Source: Nocardioides agri (GTDB lineage: Bacteria; Actinomycetota; Actinomycetes; Propionibacteriales; Nocardioidaceae). Taken from it: a stretch of 64,000 bases of DNA. The notes beneath the pieces were generated by a model. It was given only the letters and a program-made list of their open reading frames with translations, did not search any database and was not told where the DNA came from. The position numbers and the translations under genes are program-made. Within the stretch, counting starts at the first letter, position 1, and each line of letters begins with the position of its first letter. The DNA lies in NCBI RefSeq assembly GCF_013778305.1, contig NZ_JACEIC010000002.1, forward strand, positions 2,629,669-2,693,668, written 5' to 3'. Shown in pieces: positions 16,553 through 23,487 of this stretch.

Positions 16553-19500
16553 CTACACGTTGCGCCGGTACGCCCCGCCCACCTCGAAGAACGCCTCGGT
16601 GACCTGGCCGAGCGAGCAGACGCGGGCGGCGTCCATGAGGACGGCGAAGACGTTCTCGCCCGAGGTGGCGGCCTCCTTGAGGCGGGTCAGTGCGGCCTCG
16701 GCCTCGGACCGGTGCGCGGCCTGGAAAGCGTGGACGCGGTCGAGCTGCGACTTCTTCTCGGCCGAGGTGGCGCGGGCCAGCTCGACGTGGTCGGGCGTGC
16801 CGTCGTGGGCGTCGGGGTTGCGGAAGGTGTTGACGCCGATGATCGGCAGGGAGCCGTCGTGCTTGCGGTGCTCGTAGAGCATCGACTCGTCCTGGATGCG
16901 GCCGCGCTGGTAGCCGGTCTCCATCGCGCCGAGCACGCCGCCGCGTTCGGAGATGCGATCGAACTCGAGCAGCACCGCCTCCTCCACGAGGTCGGTGAGC
17001 TGGTCGATGATGAACGAGCCCTGCAGCGGGTTCTCGTTCATCGCCAGGCCCCACTCGCGGTTGATGATCATCTGGATCGCCAGTGCCCGGCGCACCGACT
17101 CCGCGGACGGCGTGGTCACGGCCTCGTCGTAGGCGTTGGTGTGCAGCGAGTTCGCGTTGTCGTAGATCGCGATCAGCGCCTGCAGGGTCGTGCGGATGTC
17201 GTTGAAGTCCATCTCCTGCGCGTGCAGGGACCGACCGGACGTCTGCACGTGGTACTTCAGCTTCTGCGAGCGCTCGTTGGCGCCGTACTTCTCCTTCATC
17301 GCGACCGCCCAGATGCGGCGGGCGACGCGGCCGATCACGGAGTACTCCGGGTCCATGCCGTTGGAGAAGAAGAAGGACAGGTTGGGGGCGAAGTCGTCGA
17401 TGTCCATGCCGCGCGCGAGGTAGGACTCGACGTAGGTGAACCCGTTGGCGAGCGTGAACGCGAGCTGGCTGATGGGGTTCGCCCCGGCCTCGGCGATGTG
17501 GTAGCCCGAGATCGAGACCGAGTAGAAGTTGCGCACCCCCTGCTGGATGAACCACTCCTGGATGTCGGCCATGCAGCGCAGCGAGAACTCCGTGGAGAAC
17601 AGGCAGGTGTTCTGCCCCTGGTCCTCCTTGAGGATGTCGGCCTGCACGGTGCCGCGCACGGTGCGCAGCGCCTCGGCCGGCTCGATGCCCTTCTCGCGCG
17701 CCTGGTCGATGACGGTGTTGAGGAAGAACGCGAGCACGGTCGGCGCCGGCCCGTTGATCGTCATCGACACGGAGGTGGTCGGCGCGAGCAGGTCGAAGCC
17801 GTCGTAGAGCTGCTTCATGTCGTCGAGCGTGGCCACGCTGACGCCGGACGTGCCGACCTTGCCGTAGATGTCGGGGCGCTCGTCTGGGTCGCGGCCGTAG
17901 AGCGTGACCGAGTCGAACGCCGTCGACAGGCGGGTCGCGGGCTGGCCCTCCGAGAGCAGCTTGAAGCGCCGGTTGGTGCGCGCGGGGTCGCCCTCGCCGG
18001 CGAACATCCGGGCGGGGTCCTCGCCCTCCCGCTTGAACGGGAAGACGCCGGCGGTGAAGGGGAAGCGGCCGGGCAGGTTCTCGCGGCGCCAGAACCTCAC
18101 CAGCTCGCCGTGGTCGGCGTACGTCGGTACGGCGACCCGCGGGATCACGTTGCCCGAGAGCGACTCGCGCCCGGGCTTCGCGGCGTACTCGTCGACCACC
18201 GCAGGCCAGGCCGTGACCTGGTCGGTGACCTCGGCCGGCAGCTCCGCGCGCGCCGAGGAGAGCAGCGCGGCGACGTCGCCGCTGTCCGGCAGCTCGGCGG
18301 CGACGGCCGCCACCTGCTGCACGCGACGTGCCGCCGCGGCGAGCGCCTCGGTGGCGGCGTGGTAGTCGCGCACGGTCTGGGTGATCTCGGAGAGGTAGCG
18401 GACCCGCTCGGCGGGCAGCACCTGGGAGATGACCGTCGAGTGCCGCACGTCGACCGGGGCGAGCACCCCGTCGCTCAGCGGCAGGCCGCGCTCGGCCAGC
18501 AGGCCGCGCACGTACTGGTAGAGCGCGGTGACGCCGTCGTCGTTGAACGTCGCGGCCGAGGTGCCGAAGACCGGCATGTCCGACGGCTGCTTGCCGAAGG
18601 CCTCGCGGTTGCGGACCAGCTGGCGGCCGACGTCGCGCAGCGCGTCCATCGCGCCCCGGCGCTCGAACTTGTTGATCGCGACCGCGTCGGCGAAGTCGAG
18701 CATGTCGATCTTCTCCAGCTGCGACGCGGCGCCGAACTCCGGCGTCATCACGTAGAGCGAGGAGTCGACGAACGGCAGGATCCCCGCGTCGCCCTGGCCG
18801 ATGCCGGGCGTCTCCACGACCACGAGGTCGAAGCCCGCCGCCTTCACGACCGTCAGCACGTCGTCGAGGTGCTCGGGCACCTCGTGGGCACCCCGGGTCG
18901 CCAGGGACCGGAAGAAGACCCGGTCGCCGTCGAGCGAGTTCATCCGGATCCGGTCGCCGAGCAGCGCGCCGCCGCCCTTGCGCCGGGTGGGGTCGACCGC
19001 GATGACCGCGATCCGCAGCTTGTCCTGCTGGTCGGTGCGGAAGCGGCGGACCAGCTCGTCGGTCAGGGAGGACTTGCCCGAGCCGCCGGTGCCGGTGATG
19101 CCGAGCACGGGCACGACGGCGCCGGCCCGCGCCGTACGCAGCCGGTCGAGCAGGTCGGCCGGCAGCTTGCCGGTCTCGGCGCCGGTGATCGCGCGGGCGA
19201 TGGCGGACCGGTCGCCGCTGAGCACGTCGTCCGCGGTGACCGCGCGGGTCTCCCAGAGGTCGAAGTCGCAGTCGGCGACGACCGAGTTGACCATCCCGGG
19301 CAGGCCGAGCCGCTGGCCGTCCTCGGGGGAGAAGATCGTGACGCCGGACGCGCGCAGCCGCTCGATCTCGTCGTGGACGATCACGCCGCCACCGCCGCCG
19401 ACGACCTTGATGTGGCCGGCGCCCTGGGCGCGCAGCAGCTCGACGAGGTACTCGAAGTACTCCACGTGGCCGCCCTGGTAGGACGAGACCGCGACGCCCT

Positions 19501-19687
19501 GCACGTCCTCCTCGATCGCCGCGTCGACGACCTCCTGGACGGACCGGTTGTGCCCGAGGTGCACGACCTCGCAGCCCTGCGACTGGAAGATCCGCCGCAT
19601 GATGTTGATCGAGGCGTCGTGGCCGTCGAACAGGCTGGCCGCGGTGACCAGGCGGACAGGTGACGTGGGCGTGTGCAGCTCGGGCAT
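16553..19687 (-). CDS. icmF: Fused isobutyryl-CoA mutase with G-protein chaperone domain
   Basis: A 1,044-aa adenosylcobalamin-dependent mutase interconverting isobutyryl-CoA and n-butyryl-CoA. Domain order is diagnostic of IcmF. First comes a B12-binding domain (about 10-145; [35 protein letters not shown]). A MeaB-like GTPase follows (about 180-430; [43 protein letters not shown]). The mutase barrel (about 500-1040) carries [17 protein letters not shown] and [23 protein letters not shown]19687 has a GAGG 6 nt upstream. It serves valine/branched-chain acyl-CoA carbon flow. The gene stands alone under a large palindromic operator. Confidence 0.95.
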   Translation of the reverse strand: MPELHTPTSPVRLVTAASLFDGHDASINIMRRIFQSQGCEVVHLGHNRSVQEVVDAAIEEDVQGVAVSSYQGGHVEYFEYLVELLRAQGAGHIKVVGGGGGVIVHDEIERLRASGVTIFSPEDGQRLGLPGMVNSVVADCDFDLWETRAVTADDVLSGDRSAIARAITGAETGKLPADLLDRLRTARAGAVVPVLGITGTGGSGKSSLTDELVRRFRTDQQDKLRIAVIAVDPTRRKGGGALLGDRIRMNSLDGDRVFFRSLATRGAHEVPEHLDDVLTVVKAAGFDLVVVETPGIGQGDAGILPFVDSSLYVMTPEFGAASQLEKIDMLDFADAVAINKFERRGAMDALRDVGRQLVRNREAFGKQPSDMPVFGTSAATFNDDGVTALYQYVRGLLAERGLPLSDGVLAPVDVRHSTVISQVLPAERVRYLSEITQTVRDYHAATEALAAAARRVQQVAAVAAELPDSGDVAALLSSARAELPAEVTDQVTAWPAVVDEYAAKPGRESLSGNVIPRVAVPTYADHGELVRFWRRENLPGRFPFTAGVFPFKREGEDPARMFAGEGDPARTNRRFKLLSEGQPATRLSTAFDSVTLYGRDPDERPDIYGKVGTSGVSVATLDDMKQLYDGFDLLAPTTSVSMTINGPAPTVLAFFLNTVIDQAREKGIEPAEALRTVRGTVQADILKEDQGQNTCLFSTEFSLRCMADIQEWFIQQGVRNFYSVSISGYHIAEAGANPISQLAFTLANGFTYVESYLARGMDIDDFAPNLSFFFSNGMDPEYSVIGRVARRIWAVAMKEKYGANERSQKLKYHVQTSGRSLHAQEMDFNDIRTTLQALIAIYDNANSLHTNAYDEAVTTPSAESVRRALAIQMIINREWGLAMNENPLQGSFIIDQLTDLVEEAVLLEFDRISERGGVLGAMETGYQRGRIQDESMLYEHRKHDGSLPIIGVNTFRNPDAHDGTPDHVELARATSAEKKSQLDRVHAFQAAHRSEAEAALTRLKEAATSGENVFAVLMDAARVCSLGQVTEAFFEVGGAYRRNV

Positions 19688-19701
19688 GCGGTACCTCGGC
19701 A

Positions 19702-19748
19702 AACTAGTTGGACGTCCTAGTAATCGATAGTAGGACATCCAACTAGTT
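19702..19748. promoter_or_regulatory. 47-bp inverted-repeat operator overlapping the icmF promoter
   Basis: Two 18-bp arms (19702-19719 and 19731-19748) are complementary at 17 of 18 positions and flank an 11-bp spacer. Each arm holds an AACTAGTT palindrome and a GGACnTCC palindrome, so the site may bind two dimers. A minus-strand -10 TACTAT (19727-19732) lies over the spacer and arm edge, so occupancy would block icmF transcription. The region also lies upstream of the divergent hydrolase gene. TetR-type control by an acyl-CoA is plausible but the regulator is not in view. Confidence 0.75.
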
Positions 19749-19780
19749 CCGCCTATCCGGCCGTCGGACACACTGGCGAG

Positions 19781-20401
19781 GTGCCCCAGCCGCGCCTCGT
19801 GACGACCTCGGCGCCCCGCGCGCCCGAGGCCGTCGTGCTCGCGCTCCACGGCGGCGCCGCGCGGGCCGGTGGCGCGGCGGTCAGCCCGGCCCAGCTGTCC
19901 GTGCTCCGGATGGTCCCGGTCGCCCGCCGCATCGCCCGCGCCGGGCGCGGCCGGCTCGCCGTGCACCGCCTGCTGAACTCCTACCGCGGCTGGAACGCCA
20001 CCCACACGCCGGTCGACGACGTCCGCTGGGCGCTCGCCGAGGTCCGGGAGAGGTACGGCGACCTGCCGGTCGCGCTCGCGGGGCACTCGCTCGGTGGCCG
20101 TGCCGCGCTGCTCGCCGGCGGCGAGCCCGGCGTCCACGCCGTCGTCGCGCTCAACCCGTGGGTCTACCCGACGGACCGCGCGGACCTGTCCGGCCGCCGG
20201 GTCCTCGTCGTGCACGGCACCGAGGACCGGGTCGCGGACCTGGGCCGGGCGGAGGCCGTGGTCGCGGCGATCGGCCGGACGACCGACGTGCGGTTCGTCC
20301 GGGTCGAGGGCGGCGACCACGCGATGCTCCGCCGGGGCGGGGAGTTCGAGCGCCTGGCGGCGGACTTCTGCCTCAGTGCCCTGTCACGTCCAGGACGCTG
20401 A
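19781..20401 (+). CDS. Alpha/beta-fold hydrolase (dienelactone-hydrolase-like)
   Basis: A 206-aa serine hydrolase. The oxyanion region is LALHGGAA, the nucleophile elbow is [10 protein letters not shown], the acid is likely Asp in [11 protein letters not shown], and the base is His in [12 protein letters not shown], giving a full Ser-Asp-His triad. There is no signal peptide. GTG19781 is preceded by a -10-like CACACT (19769-19774) with 6 nt spacing. Its tail overlaps the convergent ACT-domain gene by 29 bp. It is divergent from icmF and shares the operator-containing intergenic region. Substrate unknown. Confidence 0.85.
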   Translation: MPQPRLVTTSAPRAPEAVVLALHGGAARAGGAAVSPAQLSVLRMVPVARRIARAGRGRLAVHRLLNSYRGWNATHTPVDDVRWALAEVRERYGDLPVALAGHSLGGRAALLAGGEPGVHAVVALNPWVYPTDRADLSGRRVLVVHGTEDRVADLGRAEAVVAAIGRTTDVRFVRVEGGDHAMLRRGGEFERLAADFCLSALSRPGR

Positions 20402-20594
20402 CCAGCCGCTGCAGCCGCCTGGCCAGCAGCTCGACCTTCGCATCGGGGTCGCGCAGGCCGAGCACCACGCTCACGGTGCCGTCGGCGCCGGACCGGTAGT
20501 CGAAGCTGGCGACGTCGTGGTGCCCGAGCTGCGCGGCGATGCGGGTGAGCAGGGCGTTGCCGTCGAGCGCGGTCAGGTGCAGGGTGCCGGGCAT
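20373..20594 (-). CDS. Stand-alone IlvM-like ACT-domain protein (putative acetolactate synthase regulatory subunit)
   Basis: A 73-aa protein that is essentially one ACT domain: [20 protein letters not shown], then [19 protein letters not shown] and [17 protein letters not shown]. Size and the closing KLVDV-like segment resemble E. coli IlvM, the short regulatory subunit of acetohydroxyacid synthase II. GGAGG 8 nt upstream supports ATG20594. The gene is preceded by a leader peptide rich in Val/Ile/Thr codons and an intrinsic terminator, so branched-chain amino-acid supply probably sets its expression. No catalytic ilvB or ilvG is adjacent, so its partner must be elsewhere. Confidence 0.75.
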   Translation of the reverse strand: MPGTLHLTALDGNALLTRIAAQLGHHDVASFDYRSGADGTVSVVLGLRDPDAKVELLARRLQRLVSVLDVTGH

Positions 20595-20621
20595 GTCGCG
20601 TCCTCCGGGGTGTCGGGACAA

Positions 20622-20651
20622 ACAAAAAACCTCCCGGGGTACGGGAGGTTT
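20622..20651 (-). terminator. Attenuator terminator between leader peptide and IlvM-like gene
   Basis: On the minus strand a 10-bp perfect stem (20642-20651 with 20627-20636, 5-nt loop) is followed by a T6 run. It lies 26 nt past the leader-peptide stop and 28 nt before the IlvM-like ATG. This is a canonical intrinsic terminator placed as in ribosome-mediated attenuators. Confidence 0.9.
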
Positions 20652-20677
20652 GCGCGTCGACGGTGGTCGGCGCGCGG

Positions 20678-20710
20678 CTAGGTAATGACAGCGATGACGT
20701 GGGTGGTCAC
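20678..20710 (-). CDS. Attenuation leader peptide MTTHVIAVIT
   Basis: A 10-codon reading frame (GTG, then ACC ACC CAC GTC ATC GCT GTC ATT ACC, stop TAG) encodes MTTHVIAVIT. Seven of the nine following residues are Thr, Val or Ile, the amino acids tied to the ilv pathway. It is too short to be found by size, but the -10 just upstream, the codon bias and the terminator just downstream identify it as a regulatory leader. Ribosome stalling on Val/Ile/Thr codons would prevent the terminator and allow expression of the IlvM-like gene. Confidence 0.8.
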   Translation of the reverse strand: MTTHVIAVIT

Positions 20711-20716
20711 GCCGCC

Positions 20717-20722
20717 ACTATC
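20717..20722 (-). promoter_or_regulatory. Leaderless-type -10 (GATAGT) for the attenuator transcript
   Basis: GATAGT on the minus strand, with 6 nt before GTG20710, places the transcript start on the first codon of the leader peptide. Confidence 0.55.
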
Positions 20723-20766
20723 GCAGGTCCGGGGGTCCGGGCGCGGGCCATCCCACGGATCGATGA

Positions 20767-20788
20767 TCGAACATGTGTTCGATACGAT
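20767..20788 (+). promoter_or_regulatory. SOS (LexA) box and -10 of the 72-aa small gene
   Basis: TCGAACATGTGTTCGA (20767-20782) is a perfect 16-bp palindrome matching the actinobacterial LexA consensus GAAC-N4-GTTC. It abuts a -10 TACGAT (20783-20788), 6 nt before ATG20795. LexA binding would cover the promoter, so the downstream gene should be DNA-damage inducible. Confidence 0.85.
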
Positions 20789-20794
20789 CAGCGG

Positions 20795-21013
20795 ATGCGG
20801 GCGGGGGACGGCACAGGGCAGCGGGGGCACGTCGCCCCGCGCCACGTGTGGGTCCGCTACGGCTCCCTGGCCTCGCCCGGCGTGCTGCTCGACTGGCGCA
20901 AGCGCGGCGACCAGTGGGAGGCCTACGTCGCCTACGCGACCGGCGGCGGCACCAGCTCGGTCACGGTCACCGTGCAGTGGGTGCCGTCGGCGCACGTGAA
21001 GCCGATGGAGTAG
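20795..21013 (+). CDS. Small SOS-regulated protein of unknown function
   Basis: A 72-aa protein I do not recognise. After a charged N-terminus of about 15 residues it has HVWVRYGSLASPGVLLDWRK, an alternating hydrophobic pattern (QWEAYVAYAT), a Gly/Thr/Ser turn and SVTVTVQWVPSAHVKPME, suggesting a small beta-barrel-like fold. There are no Cys residues, membrane segment or signal peptide. ATG20795 directly follows an SOS box and -10 with leaderless spacing. That argues it is a real gene despite its size and suggests a role in the DNA-damage response. It ends exactly where the convergent MpaB-type gene ends. Confidence 0.75.
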   Translation: MRAGDGTGQRGHVAPRHVWVRYGSLASPGVLLDWRKRGDQWEAYVAYATGGGTSSVTVTVQWVPSAHVKPME

Positions 21014-21847
21014 TCAGACGAGGGGGCGACCCCGGCGCAGCCGGCGGCGCAGGTCGGCGAGCAGCACGTTGAACGGGAAGATCCGCACGGCGGCCGGCAG
21101 CGCGCGCTCGACCCGCCCGGCGCGCCGCAGCATCCGGTCGAAGCGGGCCTGCCGCTCGGCGTCCCAGGCCAGGCCCATCGCCTCGCGGAGCTCCGGCGGC
21201 AGGAAGCCGGTCGTCACGAAGACGTTGCGCTCGCCCAGCCGCCGCAGCGGCCGCGGGAGGTTGTCGCCGCGGGTCAGCCGCATCAGGTAGTCGCGGACCG
21301 GCGGATCGATCCGCACCCGCGACAGCCCCTCCTTCCAGTACGTCTCGAAGGCCGCCCGGTCGGCCGGCCACGCGTCGGCCGGCACCTGGAGCGTCGTACC
21401 GAACCGCGCGCAGTAGGCGTAGAGCGCGTCGGCCTCGGCCTCGCTGACCGGGCGCTGCAGCTTGGCGCCGACGTCGACGGTGCCGTAGTAGAGGCAGGCC
21501 GCGACCCACAGCTGGAGCTCGGGGTCCAGAGCCCGGTAGGTCACCGGCTCGTCCGGCGCCGACACCACTCGGGCGTGCTGGCCGGTGACCGCGCGCCGGT
21601 ACGCCGTGCGCTCGGCGTCGGTGCCAAGCATCGCCACGGCGAGGTAGGTGAAGGTCGTCCGCGCCCGCTTGACCGGGTGGAGCATCGCCGAGCCCTCGGG
21701 CACGCGGCTGTTCATCACGCCGTAGCCGACCTCGGGCCGGCTCAGCTGGAGGATCACGTTGGCCGGCCCCGCGAGCTGGGCGCCGATCCCGGACAGGTGC
21801 CGCCGGATGTCGAACCCGGGTGGCACGGGCACGTCGCGGTCGGCCAT
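21014..21847 (-). CDS. MpaB-type oxygenase (DUF2236, latex-clearing-protein-like domain)
   Basis: A 277-aa helical protein of the DUF2236/MpaB family, which includes heme-dependent rubber oxygenase Lcp and fungal MpaB. Segments include AGPANVILQLSRPEVGYGVMNS, HPVKRARTTFTYLAVAMLGT, QLWVAACLYYGTVDV, RFGTTLQVPADAWPAD and FETYWKEGL. Heme ligands cannot be named with confidence. ATG21847 is supported by -10 TAGGCT with 6-nt spacing; the GTG at 21853 would lie within the spacer. It is divergent, at only 22 bp, from the membrane-protein gene at 21870. Substrate is unknown. Confidence 0.82.
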   Translation of the reverse strand: MADRDVPVPPGFDIRRHLSGIGAQLAGPANVILQLSRPEVGYGVMNSRVPEGSAMLHPVKRARTTFTYLAVAMLGTDAERTAYRRAVTGQHARVVSAPDEPVTYRALDPELQLWVAACLYYGTVDVGAKLQRPVSEAEADALYAYCARFGTTLQVPADAWPADRAAFETYWKEGLSRVRIDPPVRDYLMRLTRGDNLPRPLRRLGERNVFVTTGFLPPELREAMGLAWDAERQARFDRMLRRAGRVERALPAAVRIFPFNVLLADLRRRLRRGRPLV

Positions 21848-21853
21848 CCGCAC

Positions 21854-21863
21854 AGCCTAGGGT
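21854..21863. promoter_or_regulatory. Overlapping divergent -10 elements in a 22-bp intergenic gap
   Basis: The plus strand carries TAGGGT (21858-21863) 6 nt before ATG21870. The minus strand carries TAGGCT (21854-21859) 6 nt before ATG21847. The two hexamers share a CTAG-type core, so RNA polymerase can probably use only one at a time. Confidence 0.65.
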
Positions 21864-21869
21864 TCCGGC

Positions 21870-22475
21870 ATGCCCCGCTACGCGCCGTTCGTCGCGGCGG
21901 CGGTGCTGCTGGGCGTGCTCGCCGAGATCGCCGTGCGCGGGGCGACGTCGCAGATCTGGACGACGGTGGGCACGCCGTGGCTGCTGCTGGCGTTCGCGGC
22001 CGGACGTCGTACGGCGCGGCCGCTCGGCGCCGCCGCGTGGGGAGCGGGCCTCGTGCTGCTCGGCTTCGCCACCTACTACGCCTGGCTCCTGCTGGTGCAG
22101 GGCATGCCGTGGACCGAGGTGCGCGACCGCCACCATGCGCTCGGGTGGCTCGCGCTCGGTGCGGTGGCCGGCGCCGCGTGCGGCCTGGTCGGCGTGCTCA
22201 GTCGGCACCCTCGCCCGGCGATCCGGACGGCGGCCTGGTCGCTGGTCGTGGCGATCCCGCTCGTCGACCTCGTGGTCTGGGTGCGCGGCGCCCAGGAGGG
22301 GCGGCTGCTCGTCGTCGTCGGTCTGGGGCTGGTCGCCGCCGCGCTCTTCACGTGGGCGCTCCGGGCCGGCCACCTCCAGCCCGAGGTGCTGATCCCGTCC
22401 ACCGTGCTCGCCACGGTCCTGTTCTGGGAGGCGCAGCTGGTCGCGCTGCGCGCGCTCTTCGACCTGCGGGTCTAG
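21870..22475 (+). CDS. Integral membrane protein of unknown function (DUF6518-like)
   Basis: A 201-aa protein with about six hydrophobic segments (FVAAAVLLGVLAEIAV; PWLLLAFAAG; WGAGLVLLGFATYYAWLLLV; LGWLALGAVAGAACGLVGVL; TAAWSLVVAIPLVDLVVWV; LLVVVGLGLVAAALFTWAL). No catalytic motif is visible. It resembles uncharacterised actinobacterial membrane proteins annotated DUF6518, but I cannot confirm this. ATG21870 is a leaderless start. Its stop overlaps the convergent PTS IIA gene by 4 bp (CTAG). Confidence 0.8.
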   Translation: MPRYAPFVAAAVLLGVLAEIAVRGATSQIWTTVGTPWLLLAFAAGRRTARPLGAAAWGAGLVLLGFATYYAWLLLVQGMPWTEVRDRHHALGWLALGAVAGAACGLVGVLSRHPRPAIRTAAWSLVVAIPLVDLVVWVRGAQEGRLLVVVGLGLVAAALFTWALRAGHLQPEVLIPSTVLATVLFWEAQLVALRALFDLRV

Positions 22476-22948
22476 CGCAGGTGGGCGCCGGCGGCCAGGA
22501 CGTCGGCCAGCTGGGTCGGTGTCGACGCGGCGGCGACGTCGCCGACGAAGGCGGTCTTGACGCAGGCGGCCGCGACCTTCTGGAGCAGGCCGAGGTAGCT
22601 CTGCGGGTCGTCGCCCGGCGCCGCGATCAGCAGCACCAGGCGCACCGGGTCGGACCCGCCGGGCCAGCTGATGGCCTCCGCGAGGAGTGCCGCGGCGACC
22701 GACGGCGTCGTCACCGCGGCGCTGCGGGCGTGCGGGATCGCGATGCCGCCGGGCAGCGCGGTCGAGCCGACGGACTCGCGGGCCAGCACCGCCTCGACGA
22801 GCGCCTCCTCGTCGGTGACGCGGCCGGCCGCGTGCAGCCGCGCGACGAGGGCGCGGACCACCGACGTGGCGTCGGTGCCGAGGTCCTCGTTGACGACGGC
22901 GATCTCGGGGGCGACGGCGGGGGAGGGAGCTGCGTTCACGCGGCCCAT
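22472..22948 (-). CDS. Orphan PTS EIIA domain protein (fructose/mannitol type)
   Basis: A 158-aa PTS EIIA type-2 domain. The phospho-acceptor His lies in GGIAIPHARS, preceded by VLARESVGSTAL, the classic ARE..GST..G.AIPH signature. Downstream are SVAAALLAEAISW and VRLVLLIAAPGDDPQSYLGLLQKVAA. It contains no EIIB/EIIC, and no transporter subunit, HPr or EI gene is near, so a regulatory role of the PtsN kind, or service to a distant permease, is more likely than direct sugar uptake. Start ATG22948; GTG22939 is an alternative. Confidence 0.88.
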   Translation of the reverse strand: MGRVNAAPSPAVAPEIAVVNEDLGTDATSVVRALVARLHAAGRVTDEEALVEAVLARESVGSTALPGGIAIPHARSAAVTTPSVAAALLAEAISWPGGSDPVRLVLLIAAPGDDPQSYLGLLQKVAAACVKTAFVGDVAAASTPTQLADVLAAGAHLR

Positions 22949-22973
22949 GCTTCCACGCGCGGCCCGGTCACCG

Positions 22974-23435
22974 TCAGCCGCGGTGACGGTGACGTGCGCG
23001 ACGTTCGTAGGCGTCGTTGAACGAGCCGAGCGAGCGGATGAGGTCCCGGGCGGCGTCGGCGCCCATCTCGGCGAGGACAGAGCGCAGCAGGTCGGAGTGC
23101 ACGGCCAGGTCGTGCTCGTACTGACGACGACCCGCCGCGGTCGGACGCACCGGCTTGCTCGGGCTCCCGGCGACGGTGAACCGCTCGAGCAGCCCGGCCC
23201 GGACGGCGGCGTTGACCTGGCGGTTGATCGTGGAGAGGTCCAGGTCCAGCTCGTCGGCGAGCTCGCGGAGCGTGCGCGGCTGGTCGTCGGAGAGCACCCA
23301 GAGCAGCTTGAACGCCGAGGAGTCGAGCTCCGCGCCCTCGATCGTCGTGTGCCGGCGCTTGCTGAACCGCAGCAGCTCGTCGGCGAGCTCGCCGAGCAGC
23401 GACTGCTCCGTCGTACGTCGGACCTCGGTGGCCAT
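22974..23435 (-). CDS. MarR-family transcriptional regulator
   Basis: A 153-aa winged-helix protein with the MarR layout: dimerisation helices at both ends (SLLGELADELLRFSKRRH; HSDLLRSVLAEMGADAARDL) and a DNA-binding core (LRELADELDLDLSTINRQVNAAVRAGLLERF, then a wing with GSPSKPVRPTAAG). ATG23435 has -10 TAGCCT 7 nt upstream. It is divergent from an MFS drug-efflux-type gene, and a long palindrome covers the space between them, the standard arrangement for a local repressor that senses the pump's substrate. Confidence 0.9.
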   Translation of the reverse strand: MATEVRRTTEQSLLGELADELLRFSKRRHTTIEGAELDSSAFKLLWVLSDDQPRTLRELADELDLDLSTINRQVNAAVRAGLLERFTVAGSPSKPVRPTAAGRRQYEHDLAVHSDLLRSVLAEMGADAARDLIRSLGSFNDAYERRARHRHRG

Positions 23436-23442
23436 GGGGCCG

Positions 23443-23448
23443 AGGCTA
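23443..23448 (-). promoter_or_regulatory. Leaderless-type -10 (TAGCCT) for the MarR gene
   Basis: TAGCCT on the minus strand is followed by 7 nt and ATG23435. It lies 10 bp from the palindromic operator at 23458-23485, so autoregulation is likely. Confidence 0.55.
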
Positions 23449-23457
23449 CCGCGGTGG

Positions 23458-23485
23458 TGTGCATCATGCATATGTATGATGCACA
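23458..23485. promoter_or_regulatory. 28-bp palindromic operator over the MFS promoter (probable MarR site)
   Basis: TGTGCATCAT (23458-23467) and ATGATGCACA (23476-23485) are perfect inverted arms around a CATATG core; only the pair G23468/T23475 breaks the symmetry. A -10 TATGAT (23475-23480) sits inside the right arm, 7 nt before GTG23488. Binding of the divergent MarR protein would occlude RNA polymerase. The in-frame ATGs at 23476 and 23479 are part of the operator, which argues against them as starts. Confidence 0.85.
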
Positions 23486-23487
23486 TC

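Noticed and set aside
16466..19663. A 1,065-codon open frame on the plus strand opposite icmF
   Set aside because: Its translation is Val/Arg/Gly/Asp-rich without domains. The minus strand encodes a complete, motif-bearing IcmF, so the frame is a GC-rich antisense shadow.
19702..19748. AACTAGTT half-sites of the icmF operator as KstR boxes
   Set aside because: The core AACNNGTT fits, but the outer bases of TNNAACNNGTTNNA do not in either copy, and the full 47-bp symmetry points to another regulator.
20767..20782. The palindrome before the 72-aa gene as a KstR box
   Set aside because: The half-sites GAAC and GTTC are 4 nt apart as in LexA boxes, not 2 nt apart as in KstR sites.
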